A program made the translations under genes and the position numbers. A model generated the notes under the pieces. It had not been told where the DNA came from. It saw only the letters and a list, made by a program, of their open reading frames with translations, and made no database searches. From DATEAX01 sp035288145 (GTDB taxonomy: Bacteria > Patescibacteriota > UBA1384 > UBA12157 > JAENIV01), in assembly GCA_035288145.1 (NCBI GenBank), contig DATEAX010000035.1, positions 1-25,453 on the forward strand: a DNA stretch of 25,453 nt, in the 5' to 3' direction. Positions 16,485 to 24,940 of the stretch are shown in pieces. Within the stretch, counting starts at the first letter, position 1. Every line of letters starts with the position of its first letter.

Positions 16485-16754
16485 ATGGCAAAATTAATGA
16501 TTTCAATGCCTGAAGAAATGATTATAAAAATAGAGCGGTTGTCCAAGCTTGAATCGCGTAGCAAAAGCGAACTTTTAAGAGAGGCCGTCCGATGCTACGA
16601 TAATGCTCGATTTCAAAAGCAGGGCATGACATTGGAAGAAAGTAAGGCGATAAAATTAAGTCGAGAAACTGAATCTATAGCTGAAGAGATTGGTCGATCG
16701 GCGGGCTCGTGGGATGCCGTGGCGGCAATTCGACGCTTGAGAAACTCACGATGA
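16485..16754 (+). CDS. Ribbon-helix-helix antitoxin (VapB/CopG-like)
   Basis: An 89-residue protein. The N-terminus MAKLMISMPEEMIIKIERLSK is a ribbon strand plus helix, followed by SRSKSELLREAVR, the second helix of a CopG-type DNA-binding fold. The C-terminal part (about 45-89) is charged and helical and would wrap around the toxin. It neutralises the partner and represses its own promoter, whose palindrome lies just upstream. ATG 16485 is preferred because GGAGG (16475-16479) stands six bases before it; an in-frame upstream ATG at 16473 overlaps that site. The stop overlaps the toxin start as ATGA, so the two are translationally coupled. Confidence 0.85.
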   Translation: MAKLMISMPEEMIIKIERLSKLESRSKSELLREAVRCYDNARFQKQGMTLEESKAIKLSRETESIAEEIGRSAGSWDAVAAIRRLRNSR

Positions 16755-17182
16755 ATTTAGTCGTGGATTCATCGGTTATTATTAAGTGGTTTGTAAAACA
16801 AGATGAACAAGATCGCGCGCAGGCCCTTTGGCTCAAAAATCAATTTTTAAAAGGCCAATTGAGCTTGGTCGTTCCGGATTTAGTTTTTTATGAAATATCG
16901 AATGTTCTCAAAACTAAGAAAGAATTTAGAAGAGAGCTTGTTAGAAAAGCGATTCGATTGCTTTTTCTTTATCCCTTCCAAACAATTTGGCCATCATCGG
17001 CTTTATTTTTAACGGCCAGCAAAATTGCCTATAGTCACGAACTTACGATTTACGATGCCGTTTATCTGGCATTGGCTCAAGAATTAGGTTGTCCGTTTTT
17101 AACCGCTGACCAAAAGTTGCAAGTAAAACGCAAAAATTTACTCGTTTATTCATTAAAGGATTTCAAAATTGAATCAATTTAA
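16751..17182 (+). CDS. vapC: PIN-domain toxin (VapC-like ribonuclease)
   Basis: A 143-residue PIN-domain protein, predicted to cut RNA with Mg2+ or Mn2+ and to halt growth when freed from its antitoxin. The acidic residues are visible: Asp6 in LVVDSSVI, Glu in PDLVFYEISNVL, Asp in LTIYDAVYLALAQ, and Asp in CPFLTADQKL. The length is normal for VapC. The ATG overlaps the antitoxin stop. The 3' end overlaps the TTG start of lepA by 14 bases, which places a translation-factor gene directly behind the toxin, probably on the same transcript. The RNA target cannot be inferred. Confidence 0.88.
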   Translation: MNLVVDSSVIIKWFVKQDEQDRAQALWLKNQFLKGQLSLVVPDLVFYEISNVLKTKKEFRRELVRKAIRLLFLYPFQTIWPSSALFLTASKIAYSHELTIYDAVYLALAQELGCPFLTADQKLQVKRKNLLVYSLKDFKIESI

Positions 17183-18920
17183 CATCCGCAATTTTTGCAT
17201 TATTGCCCATATTGACCACGGAAAATCCACCCTCGCCGATAGATTTCTGGAAATCACCGGCACCGTCGCCAGAGACAAAATTCGTCCGCAAATGCTCGAC
17301 ACGATGGAACTCGAGCGCGAGCGGGGGATAACCATTAAACTCCAGCCGGTGACGATGGAGTATGAATCTCAAATCTCAAATCTCAAATCTCAAAACTATG
17401 TTCTGAACTTGATTGATACTCCCGGTCATGTGGATTTTTCTTATGAAGTGTCAAGGACGCTGGCCGCCTGCGAAGGGGCTATTTTATTAGTTGACGCCAC
17501 CAGAGGGATTCAGGCCCAAACTCTGGCCAATTGGCAATTGGCTAAAGCCCATAATTTAGTCATTATTCCGGTAATCAATAAAATTGATTTGCCCCATGCC
17601 GCCGTAGCTCAAGTCGAAGAGGAGATAGGGGAGCTCCTCCAGGTTCCCCCGGAGGAAATCCTCAAAGTTTCTGCCAAGACTGGCGAAGGAGTCAAAGCGG
17701 TTTTGGAGAAAGTTATTAAAAAAGTGCCGTCGCCGAAAGGAGAAAGGGGAGAGGAACTTAAGGCCCTGATTTTTGATTCTTGCTATAGTCCTTTTTATGG
17801 GGCAATCGCCTATGTGAGAGTTTTTGAAGGCCGAGTCCAAAAGGGAACAAAAATCAAATCTTTGGCGACTCAAAGGGTCGGGGAGGTGCTCGAGGTGGGG
17901 GAATTTAAGCTTAAGTATGTGCCGGCGGAAGCCCTCGAAGCCGGGGAGATCGGTTACCTGACCAGTGGGGCCAAGAACATCCGCGAAATTCAAGTCGGCG
18001 ATACCATTTCCTCGGACTCCCCCGCCCAGGTCTCCCCTATTCCGGGTTTTAAAAAACCCCAGCCAATGGTTTTCGCCAGTTTCTATGCCGCAGGTAGTGA
18101 TACTCTTCTACTTCGTCAGGCCTTGGAAAAACTCCAATTAAATGATTCCAGCTTAAGTTTTGAGCCGGAAAATTCGGCCGCTTTCGGTCAAGGATTTCGG
18201 TGCGGGTTTTTGGGCCTTTTGCATTTGGAAATTGCCAAAAGCCGGCTCGAGCGGGAATATAACCTTGATTTAATCGTTACCCAACCGCAGGTTGCCTATC
18301 GCGAAAAAACCATCGGCGCAAAAATCGAATACCAGGAGCCATGGGTCAAATTGGAAATTATTACTCCGAAAGAATATCTTGGGCCGGTGATGGAGTTGGC
18401 ACAAGGGCGCCGGGCAATCTATCAAAACACCAAATTTCTTGGCGATCGGGCGATTTTAGAGTACGAAGCCCCACTTGGAGAAATAATTATTGATTTCTAC
18501 GATAAATTAAAATCGCAAAGTTCGGGCTATGCGTCGCAAAATTATGAACTGATTGAGTGGCGGCCCGGCGATTTAATAAAATTAGAAGTTCTCATCGCCG
18601 GGGAAAAAATTGCCGAATTTGAACGGATTGTCCCCCGCTCCCGCGCCCAAAGAGAGGCCAAGGAATTGGCCCAAAAATTGAAAAATCTCATTCCGCGGCA
18701 AATGTTTGAGGTTTCTATTCAGGTTGCCGTTGATGGTAAAATTTTAGCCCGCGAGGACATCTCGGCGATGAAAAAAGATGTTACTGCCAAACTTTACGGC
18801 GGCGATATCACGAGAAAAAATAAGCTCCTCAAAAAACAAGCGGCGGGCAAAAAAAGAATGAAACAAATTGGTAAAGTCCAAATTCCTAACAATGTATTTA
18901 TAGATTTATTGAGAACATAG
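17169..18920 (+). CDS. lepA: Elongation factor 4 (LepA), ribosome-associated GTPase
   Basis: A 583-residue translational GTPase that can back-translocate or remodel stalled ribosomes. G1 is IIAHIDHGKST, G3 DTPGHVDF, G4 NKID. The domains that follow match EF4, including GFRCGFLGLLHLEI and the C-terminal GKKRMKQIGKVQIPNNVFIDLL. The start is TTG 17169, the only plausible one between the upstream stop (17154-17156) and the conserved NIRNFCIIAHIDHG; AAGGA stands nine bases upstream. The gene overlaps the toxin gene by 14 bases. Between the switch regions it has an extra YESQISNLKSQN segment, encoded by a heptanucleotide tandem repeat not typical of the family. Confidence 0.94.
   Translation: MNQFNIRNFCIIAHIDHGKSTLADRFLEITGTVARDKIRPQMLDTMELERERGITIKLQPVTMEYESQISNLKSQNYVLNLIDTPGHVDFSYEVSRTLAACEGAILLVDATRGIQAQTLANWQLAKAHNLVIIPVINKIDLPHAAVAQVEEEIGELLQVPPEEILKVSAKTGEGVKAVLEKVIKKVPSPKGERGEELKALIFDSCYSPFYGAIAYVRVFEGRVQKGTKIKSLATQRVGEVLEVGEFKLKYVPAEALEAGEIGYLTSGAKNIREIQVGDTISSDSPAQVSPIPGFKKPQPMVFASFYAAGSDTLLLRQALEKLQLNDSSLSFEPENSAAFGQGFRCGFLGLLHLEIAKSRLEREYNLDLIVTQPQVAYREKTIGAKIEYQEPWVKLEIITPKEYLGPVMELAQGRRAIYQNTKFLGDRAILEYEAPLGEIIIDFYDKLKSQSSGYASQNYELIEWRPGDLIKLEVLIAGEKIAEFERIVPRSRAQREAKELAQKLKNLIPRQMFEVSIQVAVDGKILAREDISAMKKDVTAKLYGGDITRKNKLLKKQAAGKKRMKQIGKVQIPNNVFIDLLRT
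17367..17394 (+). repeat. Four tandem copies of TCTCAAA inside lepA
   Basis: Four exact heptamers lie back to back within the coding region. Loss or gain of one copy would shift the reading frame of lepA. They encode the extra SQISNLKSQ stretch just before the G3 motif. Confidence 0.9.
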
Positions 18921-19012
18921 CGTAGTCCTCCCGAATGATGTTTTTCTCGAAATTTTAAAGGGTTAGTTTTCCTAAAGATTCCAATTAGTATATGATAAAA
19001 ATAGGAGGGCTG

Positions 19013-19993
19013 ATGAGCACCTCTTTGAAAATTTTTCTGGGCTTTCTCGTTCTCTTGCTTTTAGGCGGCGGGTTTTTTTATTTTGGCTATGCTAAAAAGA
19101 AGACCCAAAGCGGCGGCAGTCAGCCGACATCAAGTCCTTCGAAGAAAACCGCCTTGGATATGAATCCCAACGGGCCCTATTATCATGAAATCTATTTTGC
19201 CATTTCGAAAGACGGTCTTTTGTGGGAAAAACAAAATAAGCTTCTTTTTGACCACGCCTCGGTGCCCGGGGCAGTCATCCGTGACGGGATAATTTATGTC
19301 TATTTTGTCGATATGGGCGGAGATGCTCCCCAGCTTTCGGTGGGCATCAGCAAGGACTTGGGACAAACCTATGAAAAGAAAAAAGTCGAAATTTCCGGCA
19401 TCGAATCGGCCGGCGCCGTCGATCCCCATCCGGAAGTTTTAGAAAACGGCCAAATCCGACTCTTCTACTTTTATTCAACGGTGCAAAATATGGACCCGGC
19501 CAAGGCCCAAGACAAACACAAGTTTTATTCCGCGACTTCCAAAGACGGGATTGAATTCAAAAACCCTCAACTGGTCTACGAAGATTATGAAATCACTGAT
19601 CCGGATGTTTTCCGGACCGCCGATGATTGGCGGATGTTTGTCTCCAAGGGCAAGAAGATGGATTTACTAATCTCCGGCGACGGCCTATCTTTTCAAAAGA
19701 AAGCCGATTTTGATTGGAATAAAGGTTCGGTCTCCGATACTTTCAACTTTAACGGCACTTTTCGGACTTTTTATTGCGGCGAAGGCATCCAGAGCGCCGC
19801 GGGGGGAGATGCGGGCAGATTAACTTCTGAAGAAGGCGCGCGGGTCTCCGAAGAAGGAAAAATCGTCTGCGACCCCACGGTGATTCAACTGCCCGACGGC
19901 TCGTATCTAATGTTTTATAAAGTTCAAAAAAATATGCCTCAAGAAAATCAGGGGCCGGAAAATCAGCCGCCGGTCAGTCAACCCCGAAGATGA
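19013..19993 (+). CDS. Membrane-anchored beta-propeller protein, GH43/GH32-like
   Basis: A 326-residue protein. N-terminal TM (about 7-26), a short Ser/Thr/Gln linker, and then repeated sheets of the form YFAISKDGLLWEKQN, LSVGISKDLGQTYEKK, FYSATSKDGIEFKN and LLISGDGLSFQK. These S-x-DG-x-x-(W/F) units are typical of five-bladed propellers such as GH43, GH32 and sialidase-type folds. ESAGAVDPHPEVLENG and DPTVIQLPDGSYLMFY resemble the catalytic strands of those hydrolases, but I cannot assign activity. ATG 19013 has AGGAGGG upstream; an earlier in-frame ATG (18992) precedes that site. The tail is Pro/Gln-rich, and the TGA overlaps an ATG (ATGA) of a very short frame that looks like a lost partner. 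Confidence 0.75.
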   Translation: MSTSLKIFLGFLVLLLLGGGFFYFGYAKKKTQSGGSQPTSSPSKKTALDMNPNGPYYHEIYFAISKDGLLWEKQNKLLFDHASVPGAVIRDGIIYVYFVDMGGDAPQLSVGISKDLGQTYEKKKVEISGIESAGAVDPHPEVLENGQIRLFYFYSTVQNMDPAKAQDKHKFYSATSKDGIEFKNPQLVYEDYEITDPDVFRTADDWRMFVSKGKKMDLLISGDGLSFQKKADFDWNKGSVSDTFNFNGTFRTFYCGEGIQSAAGGDAGRLTSEEGARVSEEGKIVCDPTVIQLPDGSYLMFYKVQKNMPQENQGPENQPPVSQPRR

Positions 19994-20010
19994 AAAATTA
20001 TTGTAAATCT

Positions 20011-20094
20011 CCCTGCGGCAGAGACCGCAGGGCGTTAAAATGAACGGTAAAACCTTACTATTTGTAAAATATTGAGCTGTGGCAAAGACCACAG
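20011..20094. repeat. Two related hairpins with compensatory base changes
   Basis: The first hairpin is CCCTGCGG (20011-20018), loop CAGAGA, CCGCAGGG (20025-20032). The second is CTGTGG (20077-20082), loop CAAAGA, CCACAG (20089-20094). Outside the stem both share TTGTAAA before and GGG(C/T)GTT after. One C-G pair in the first is a T-A pair in the second. They lie between convergent genes and lack a T-tract. Confidence 0.75.
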
Positions 20095-20125
20095 GGTGTT
20101 GACCATAGATTTATACTTATAAAAA

Positions 20126-20404
20126 CTATTCAATTGGAGTTGGAGTAGGGGTAGGAGTGGTGGTGGGAGTTTGAATATTCAGCTGAATTAGATTACTGGT
20201 GACGGTCTTTTGCACTTTATCACTGTAAATCATTGTCGCTCCGTTGGTGATGACAGCAGAAGGAGTAGGGATACTGGCTTGGATTAATTGTCTCCTTACG
20301 ATAACAGCCCCGGTTATGAGCAAGATAAGAAATAGACCAAGGGATATTTTTTGCCTCATCGTCAAAAATTTAAAACGCTGGATGATTAAACGCCATAAGT
20401 TCAT
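20126..20404 (-). CDS. Small single-pass membrane protein with Thr-Pro tail
   Basis: A 92-residue protein on the minus strand. Residues about 20-38 form a TM helix (LGLFLILLITGAVIV); the external part is short and ends in a Thr-Pro repeat. GGGAG stands four bases upstream of the ATG, which supports a real gene. It is divergent from the subtilase, and the shared upstream region (20405-20482) is very AT-rich, with TATAAT-like boxes on both strands. I do not recognise a family. Confidence 0.65.
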   Translation of the reverse strand: MNLWRLIIQRFKFLTMRQKISLGLFLILLITGAVIVRRQLIQASIPTPSAVITNGATMIYSDKVQKTVTSNLIQLNIQTPTTTPTPTPTPIE

Positions 20405-20426
20405 ATTTCTCCCTATTTTTCTATTT

Positions 20427-20459
20427 ATTATATAGTATATTTACAATATAGTATATAAT
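20427..20459. promoter_or_regulatory. Divergent promoter region
   Basis: TATAAT on the plus strand at 20454-20459 lies 23 bases before the TTG start of the subtilase, and TATAAT on the minus strand at 20432-20427 lies 22 bases before the small membrane protein. Convincing -35 boxes are not seen on either strand, so strength and exact starts are uncertain. Confidence 0.45.
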
Positions 20460-20482
20460 ACTAAAATAATAAAAGAGGGGTA

Positions 20483-23400
20483 TTGAATAAATTTATTATC
20501 TTCAAGAAAATTTTATCAGGAATAGCGCTGTTAGTCATGCTGTTAATGTTTTTAAGATTCGGCTTTAATAAATTTCCGGGGACTGTACAAGAATTTCCAA
20601 AGTCACAAGCCCAAGAAGATTCCCAGGATACGAAGGTAAAAAATGGTGTCGAACTCTTCAAACAAGATGAGAAGCCCCCTTTTGTGGAGGGGGAAGTAAT
20701 TATCAAACTCAAAGAAAAAGGAAAAACAGCGGACTTGCTTGGGCAAAAATATAGTCAGAGAATCTTAAGAAATAAATATGCTCTCTTTAAACTCAAAATA
20801 AAATATAAATTAAAAGATGAAAAAGCTGTCTTCGAAGATTTGCATCAAGCTATGGAAAAGCAAAATGCCAGCCAGCAGAATCTTAAAGATAAAATCAAAA
20901 CTCAATTCAAACGCGAAAAAAGAACCCCCCAAAATGCCAAAAAAGTTGATCTTTTCCCGATTTATCTATTAAAAACAAACCAGGATGTCTTAGAAACTGT
21001 CGAAAAAATCAAAAAGGATGCTGATATCGAATACGCCCAGCCTAATTATAATTATGAGCTTTTATCGACCCCCTTGCCCGATGTCCGCTACCTCCCTAAT
21101 GACTACTACTTGAAAGACGGCAATGATTTCCGTCAAGGAAGTCTCTGGCAACACTTTCCGGAATATGCCCCTCTAATCCCTGACCAGGATTATCCCGATC
21201 TCTGGGGCTTGGAAAAAACCCAGGCGGTTCAGGCGTGGAACAATTTTGACAGCAATCACAATGGCTTAATTAATCCCAATGAGAAAGTGCCGGGCGAGGG
21301 AGTAACGGTGGCCGTCGTTGATACGGGACTGGATTATAACCATCCTGATATCGGTGATATCTGGCATAATCCGGGGGAAATTCCCGCCAACGGCAGAGAC
21401 GATGACGGCAATGGATTAATTGATGACTACACCGGCTATGATTTCAGCGGCAACAGTATTGCCGTCCCGCCCGATAATGATGTAATGGATCAAATTGGCC
21501 ACGGCACCCATGTTTCGGGGACGATTGCCGCCAAGGGCAACAATGAGATTGGCATCATCGGGATGGCTCCTGGAGCCACGATTATGCCGGTCAAGGTCTT
21601 TCCCAATGCCCAGTCTTGGATTTTGGCCAAGGGGGTGCGATATGCCGCGAGTATGGGCGCCGATATCTTAAACAACAGCTGGGGATTTGGCTCAAGAAAT
21701 CCCTCTGACCCGACAATTGAAGCCGCCATTGATGACGCTTATAGCCTGGGAAGCACGCTCGTTTTTGCCGCCGGCAACGCCAACGACGATATCAGCTATT
21801 TCTCGCCTCAAAACCATCCTAGCGTCATTGATGTGGCCGCTTCCGACCACAATGACAACCGTACCGGCTTTTCTCAATACGGAGCAAAAATTGATGTCGC
21901 CGCCCCCGGGGGCGATTTCCGTGGCTGGCTCTCTTCCAGCAATTCTTCGGCCAAAGATGGAAGATTCTATGAGACAAAATCGCCGGGTAACTCCGTACGC
22001 TTAGATGCTGTTTATGGCAAGACGATTAAAAAGGCTAACCTGACTACCGCTTTCGGACCCGACAATGGCATGATTGAAATCTATTTCGATAAAATCTTCC
22101 AAAAATCGATAGATTTATATTCTCGAGAAAAGAACTGGCAGGTTACAATTCCTCTTGTTACCTCGCCTGCTGAAAACATCTCGAAAATACAGATCGTCGT
22201 TTCCGACAATAGAAACCCTGCGTCTAGCGGCACTAATTTTATCTTTGACGACATTGAGACTGATGCTTTTGTCTACTCAATGACCGAGATACTGTTGGAA
22301 TTCTGCTACATGGGTAATTTAGTCGAGTGTAGCAATTTTGTTTATGATTACGTTGACCAAAACATCCTTTCGTTGTCCAAAAATGTCAATAATCCTGGTA
22401 GCATGGGCTCGTGGGATGTCGGAGACAGGTATATTCGTTTTAGAGGCACCTCTATGGCCGCCCCCCATGTTTCCGGTCTCGCGGCCCTGATTTTGTCGCG
22501 GCGTCCGGAATATACCGCCGAGCAGATAAGACAATCTCTCCGTTTATCGGCTGATGACATCGACGAATCCGGCAAAGACAACCAATCCGGCTATGGCCGG
22601 ATTAATGCTAATCAAGCCCTCCAATCGGATTTCGGCGAGGCCACCATCCGAAGCTTTGTCAACAGCGCCAATTCCAGTTCATCGAGCTTTAACCTCACCG
22701 CCAAGGGTCCGGGCTTCTCTTCTTACCGACTCGATTATGCGAAGGATGACAGCCCCGACACTTGGATAGAAATCGAAAATTCCGATTCCTCGGCGGAAAA
22801 TAAAACCGTTAAATTCGTCCTCCCGGCCGGTTCGGGAAAAATTACTTTGAGACTTTCGGTTTTCGCCAATGCCCGAAAGATCGCCGAAGACCAACTGGTT
22901 ATCCCGTATTCGACCGCCAAAATTACCGCCCCCACTCATAAAATAGGCGATGAAAAGACGGAGATTAAAGGCTCGGCGACGGGAACAGATTTTACAAGCT
23001 ACCAATTGAAAATAGAAGGCGCTCGTAAAACGGAGACTATCAGTCAATCAGACAGCCGGGTAGAAAACGGAGTTTTGGGAATTTTGGACGGAAGCCTGCT
23101 CGAAGAAAATCAACCCTATAACCTCACCTTAAAGGTGCAGACAAAACGCGGTGAAAGAATCAGCCAGGAACAGATATATCTGATGAAAGGGTTGTTGCCC
23201 GGCTGGCCGATTCATGTTGACGATGTGAGAACCTACGGCATCCAGCCCAGAGTTCTCCAAGCGCCGGTCATCGCTGATATTGACAACGACGGCAATCTGG
23301 AAACCGTTGTCTGGGCCAGCGGCGGCTATTTCGGCGACTTCATTACCGTCTATCGCAGTGACGGCAGTCTCCATCCCGGCTGGCCAAAAGCTCTTATGGG

Positions 23401-24814
23401 TATTTCCCTTAAAACCACACCTCTTTTAGGTGATCTTGACAATGACAAGAAATTAGAAATTGTTGCTCGAGGTGAAAGTAGGTCTGAAGGTTTGGTTGTG
23501 TCAGAAAGTATATATATCTTAAGTGGGGGTGGTCGACTTTTAGCGGGGTTTGGTTCTGCGTATAACAAATTCCAAGACGTGAAATTAGCCGATATCAATA
23601 ATGACAGCCGTCTGGAAATAATCGTATTCCGTCAGTCCGATATCATCGTGCTAAATGACAAAGCGCAATCCCTCGCTGGTTGGCCTAAAAATTACTCGTC
23701 TTTAATCCCTAAACCGCTGATTAAAGGTTCGGCTATTGGAGACATTAATGGCGATGGGACAAACGAAATCATTATGTCCCTCTCGCCCCGTAGCGAAGAT
23801 ACATCGGGCCTAAACCCAGAATTGCTAATCTTAGACCAGCAAGGGCAGGTCTTTTCGCGTCAGGAAATTTCCGATGCTTCAGTGCTGTACTCCCCGGTCT
23901 TGGGAGATATTGATAACGACGGGAAAATCGACATAGTGGTGCCTAGTGCGAGCCGAGAATTTGATACTCCTAGCAATATCTACATCTTTAATAGTGAAGG
24001 AGCGGTAACACAAAAATGGCTCCAGGATTTAGATGCCGAAAAAAACACCGTTATCTTAACGGATACAAATGATGATCAGAATTTAGAAATTATTGCCAGT
24101 GGCGAAAAATCTCTCGTCGTGCTTAATGCTCAAGGACAACCCCTGCCAGGCTGGCCCAAAGATTTGGGGCCAGATGCTCTAGGCGTCAGCGAGACGCCGG
24201 CCAGCGGCGATATTGATGGCGATGGAAAACAAGATATTCTGGCCGTGGTGGGTTATGGTGGACAGCAACGTTTATTAAAGTTATTCGGCTGGAAAGCTGA
24301 TGGTTCGCTTATCGATGGCTACCCTAAGCCCATTAATGGCAACTATTCCTACGGCTCAACATCTCCTTCTTTGGCGGATCTAAATCAAGATCACAATCTG
24401 GATATCGTCCTTTCCCAAGGAAACCAGAGTTATCTCTATGCTTATTCGTCTTCAACCACCTACAATAAAAACAAAATGTCCTGGCCAATGTACGGTCATG
24501 ACCCTCAGCACACCAATTTTTACAGCAATCAGCCAACGCTCGATAAAAATTGTACCGGAAATTTCAGTCCTGGCCAAATCATTGACTGCACGCTCACTTT
24601 GCAAAACCCCAAGTCATGGATGGATTTAACCAATGTGACGGTCAGCGATGTTTTAGATAGCCGTCTCCAATTTATGTGGGCGGACAATAATGGATTTTTA
24701 GAAAACAGAACTATTAAATGGCCTGTTGTCAAGCGCCTCGGTCGCGGCGAGAAGAAAGTATTTAGGTTCAAACTCCAGATTCTTGGTGCGCCAACACCTA
24801 TACCTTCCCCATAA
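20483..24814 (+). CDS. Large secreted subtilase (S8) with FG-GAP propeller repeats
   Basis: A 1443-residue serine protease. The TTG start is supported by AGAGGGG directly upstream; the next Met is inside the TM helix (about 8-26). A propeptide-like domain (about 68-192) ends in DIEYAQPNYNYEL. The catalytic residues are Asp280 in VAVVDTGLDYNHPDI, His340 in GHGTHVSGTIAA, Asn432 in FAAGN and Ser657 in RGTSMAAPHVSG. Between Asn and Ser there is an insertion of about 150-170 residues with beta-sandwich character (about 485-645). Two Ig-like segments follow (about 725-910), then about eight FG-GAP/VCBS repeats (about 925-1335, such as VIADIDNDGNLETVV and SGDIDGDGKQDILAVV) that bind calcium and form a propeller. 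The last domain is DUF11-like. The protein stops at PTPIPSP, where its neighbours continue into a linker and TM anchor, so it may be truncated. Confidence 0.93.
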   Translation: MNKFIIFKKILSGIALLVMLLMFLRFGFNKFPGTVQEFPKSQAQEDSQDTKVKNGVELFKQDEKPPFVEGEVIIKLKEKGKTADLLGQKYSQRILRNKYALFKLKIKYKLKDEKAVFEDLHQAMEKQNASQQNLKDKIKTQFKREKRTPQNAKKVDLFPIYLLKTNQDVLETVEKIKKDADIEYAQPNYNYELLSTPLPDVRYLPNDYYLKDGNDFRQGSLWQHFPEYAPLIPDQDYPDLWGLEKTQAVQAWNNFDSNHNGLINPNEKVPGEGVTVAVVDTGLDYNHPDIGDIWHNPGEIPANGRDDDGNGLIDDYTGYDFSGNSIAVPPDNDVMDQIGHGTHVSGTIAAKGNNEIGIIGMAPGATIMPVKVFPNAQSWILAKGVRYAASMGADILNNSWGFGSRNPSDPTIEAAIDDAYSLGSTLVFAAGNANDDISYFSPQNHPSVIDVAASDHNDNRTGFSQYGAKIDVAAPGGDFRGWLSSSNSSAKDGRFYETKSPGNSVRLDAVYGKTIKKANLTTAFGPDNGMIEIYFDKIFQKSIDLYSREKNWQVTIPLVTSPAENISKIQIVVSDNRNPASSGTNFIFDDIETDAFVYSMTEILLEFCYMGNLVECSNFVYDYVDQNILSLSKNVNNPGSMGSWDVGDRYIRFRGTSMAAPHVSGLAALILSRRPEYTAEQIRQSLRLSADDIDESGKDNQSGYGRINANQALQSDFGEATIRSFVNSANSSSSSFNLTAKGPGFSSYRLDYAKDDSPDTWIEIENSDSSAENKTVKFVLPAGSGKITLRLSVFANARKIAEDQLVIPYSTAKITAPTHKIGDEKTEIKGSATGTDFTSYQLKIEGARKTETISQSDSRVENGVLGILDGSLLEENQPYNLTLKVQTKRGERISQEQIYLMKGLLPGWPIHVDDVRTYGIQPRVLQAPVIADIDNDGNLETVVWASGGYFGDFITVYRSDGSLHPGWPKALMGISLKTTPLLGDLDNDKKLEIVARGESRSEGLVVSESIYILSGGGRLLAGFGSAYNKFQDVKLADINNDSRLEIIVFRQSDIIVLNDKAQSLAGWPKNYSSLIPKPLIKGSAIGDINGDGTNEIIMSLSPRSEDTSGLNPELLILDQQGQVFSRQEISDASVLYSPVLGDIDNDGKIDIVVPSASREFDTPSNIYIFNSEGAVTQKWLQDLDAEKNTVILTDTNDDQNLEIIASGEKSLVVLNAQGQPLPGWPKDLGPDALGVSETPASGDIDGDGKQDILAVVGYGGQQRLLKLFGWKADGSLIDGYPKPINGNYSYGSTSPSLADLNQDHNLDIVLSQGNQSYLYAYSSSTTYNKNKMSWPMYGHDPQHTNFYSNQPTLDKNCTGNFSPGQIIDCTLTLQNPKSWMDLTNVTVSDVLDSRLQFMWADNNGFLENRTIKWPVVKRLGRGEKKVFRFKLQILGAPTPIPSP

Positions 24815-24877
24815 CAAAATCTTTCAGTTATCCTAAGTCTTACTATTTTTTTATGCCCCATGTCTTAAAAAAATCAG

Positions 24878-24940
24878 ATGCCGGAAAATCAGGGGCCAAC
24901 CCTGGAAAGGTTGCCGGCGATAAATCAACCGCCAAGATGA
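24878..24940 (+). pseudogene. Remnant of the propeller gene 3' tail
   Basis: A 20-codon frame reading MPENQGPTLERLPAINQPPR, then TGA. The propeller protein ends MPQENQGPENQPPVSQPRR, and GAAAATCAGGGGCC is identical at 19943-19956 and 24884-24897. In both places the stop overlaps an ATG as ATGA. It is too short to be a gene and looks like a relic of the old junction between the propeller gene and the M23 gene. Confidence 0.65.
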
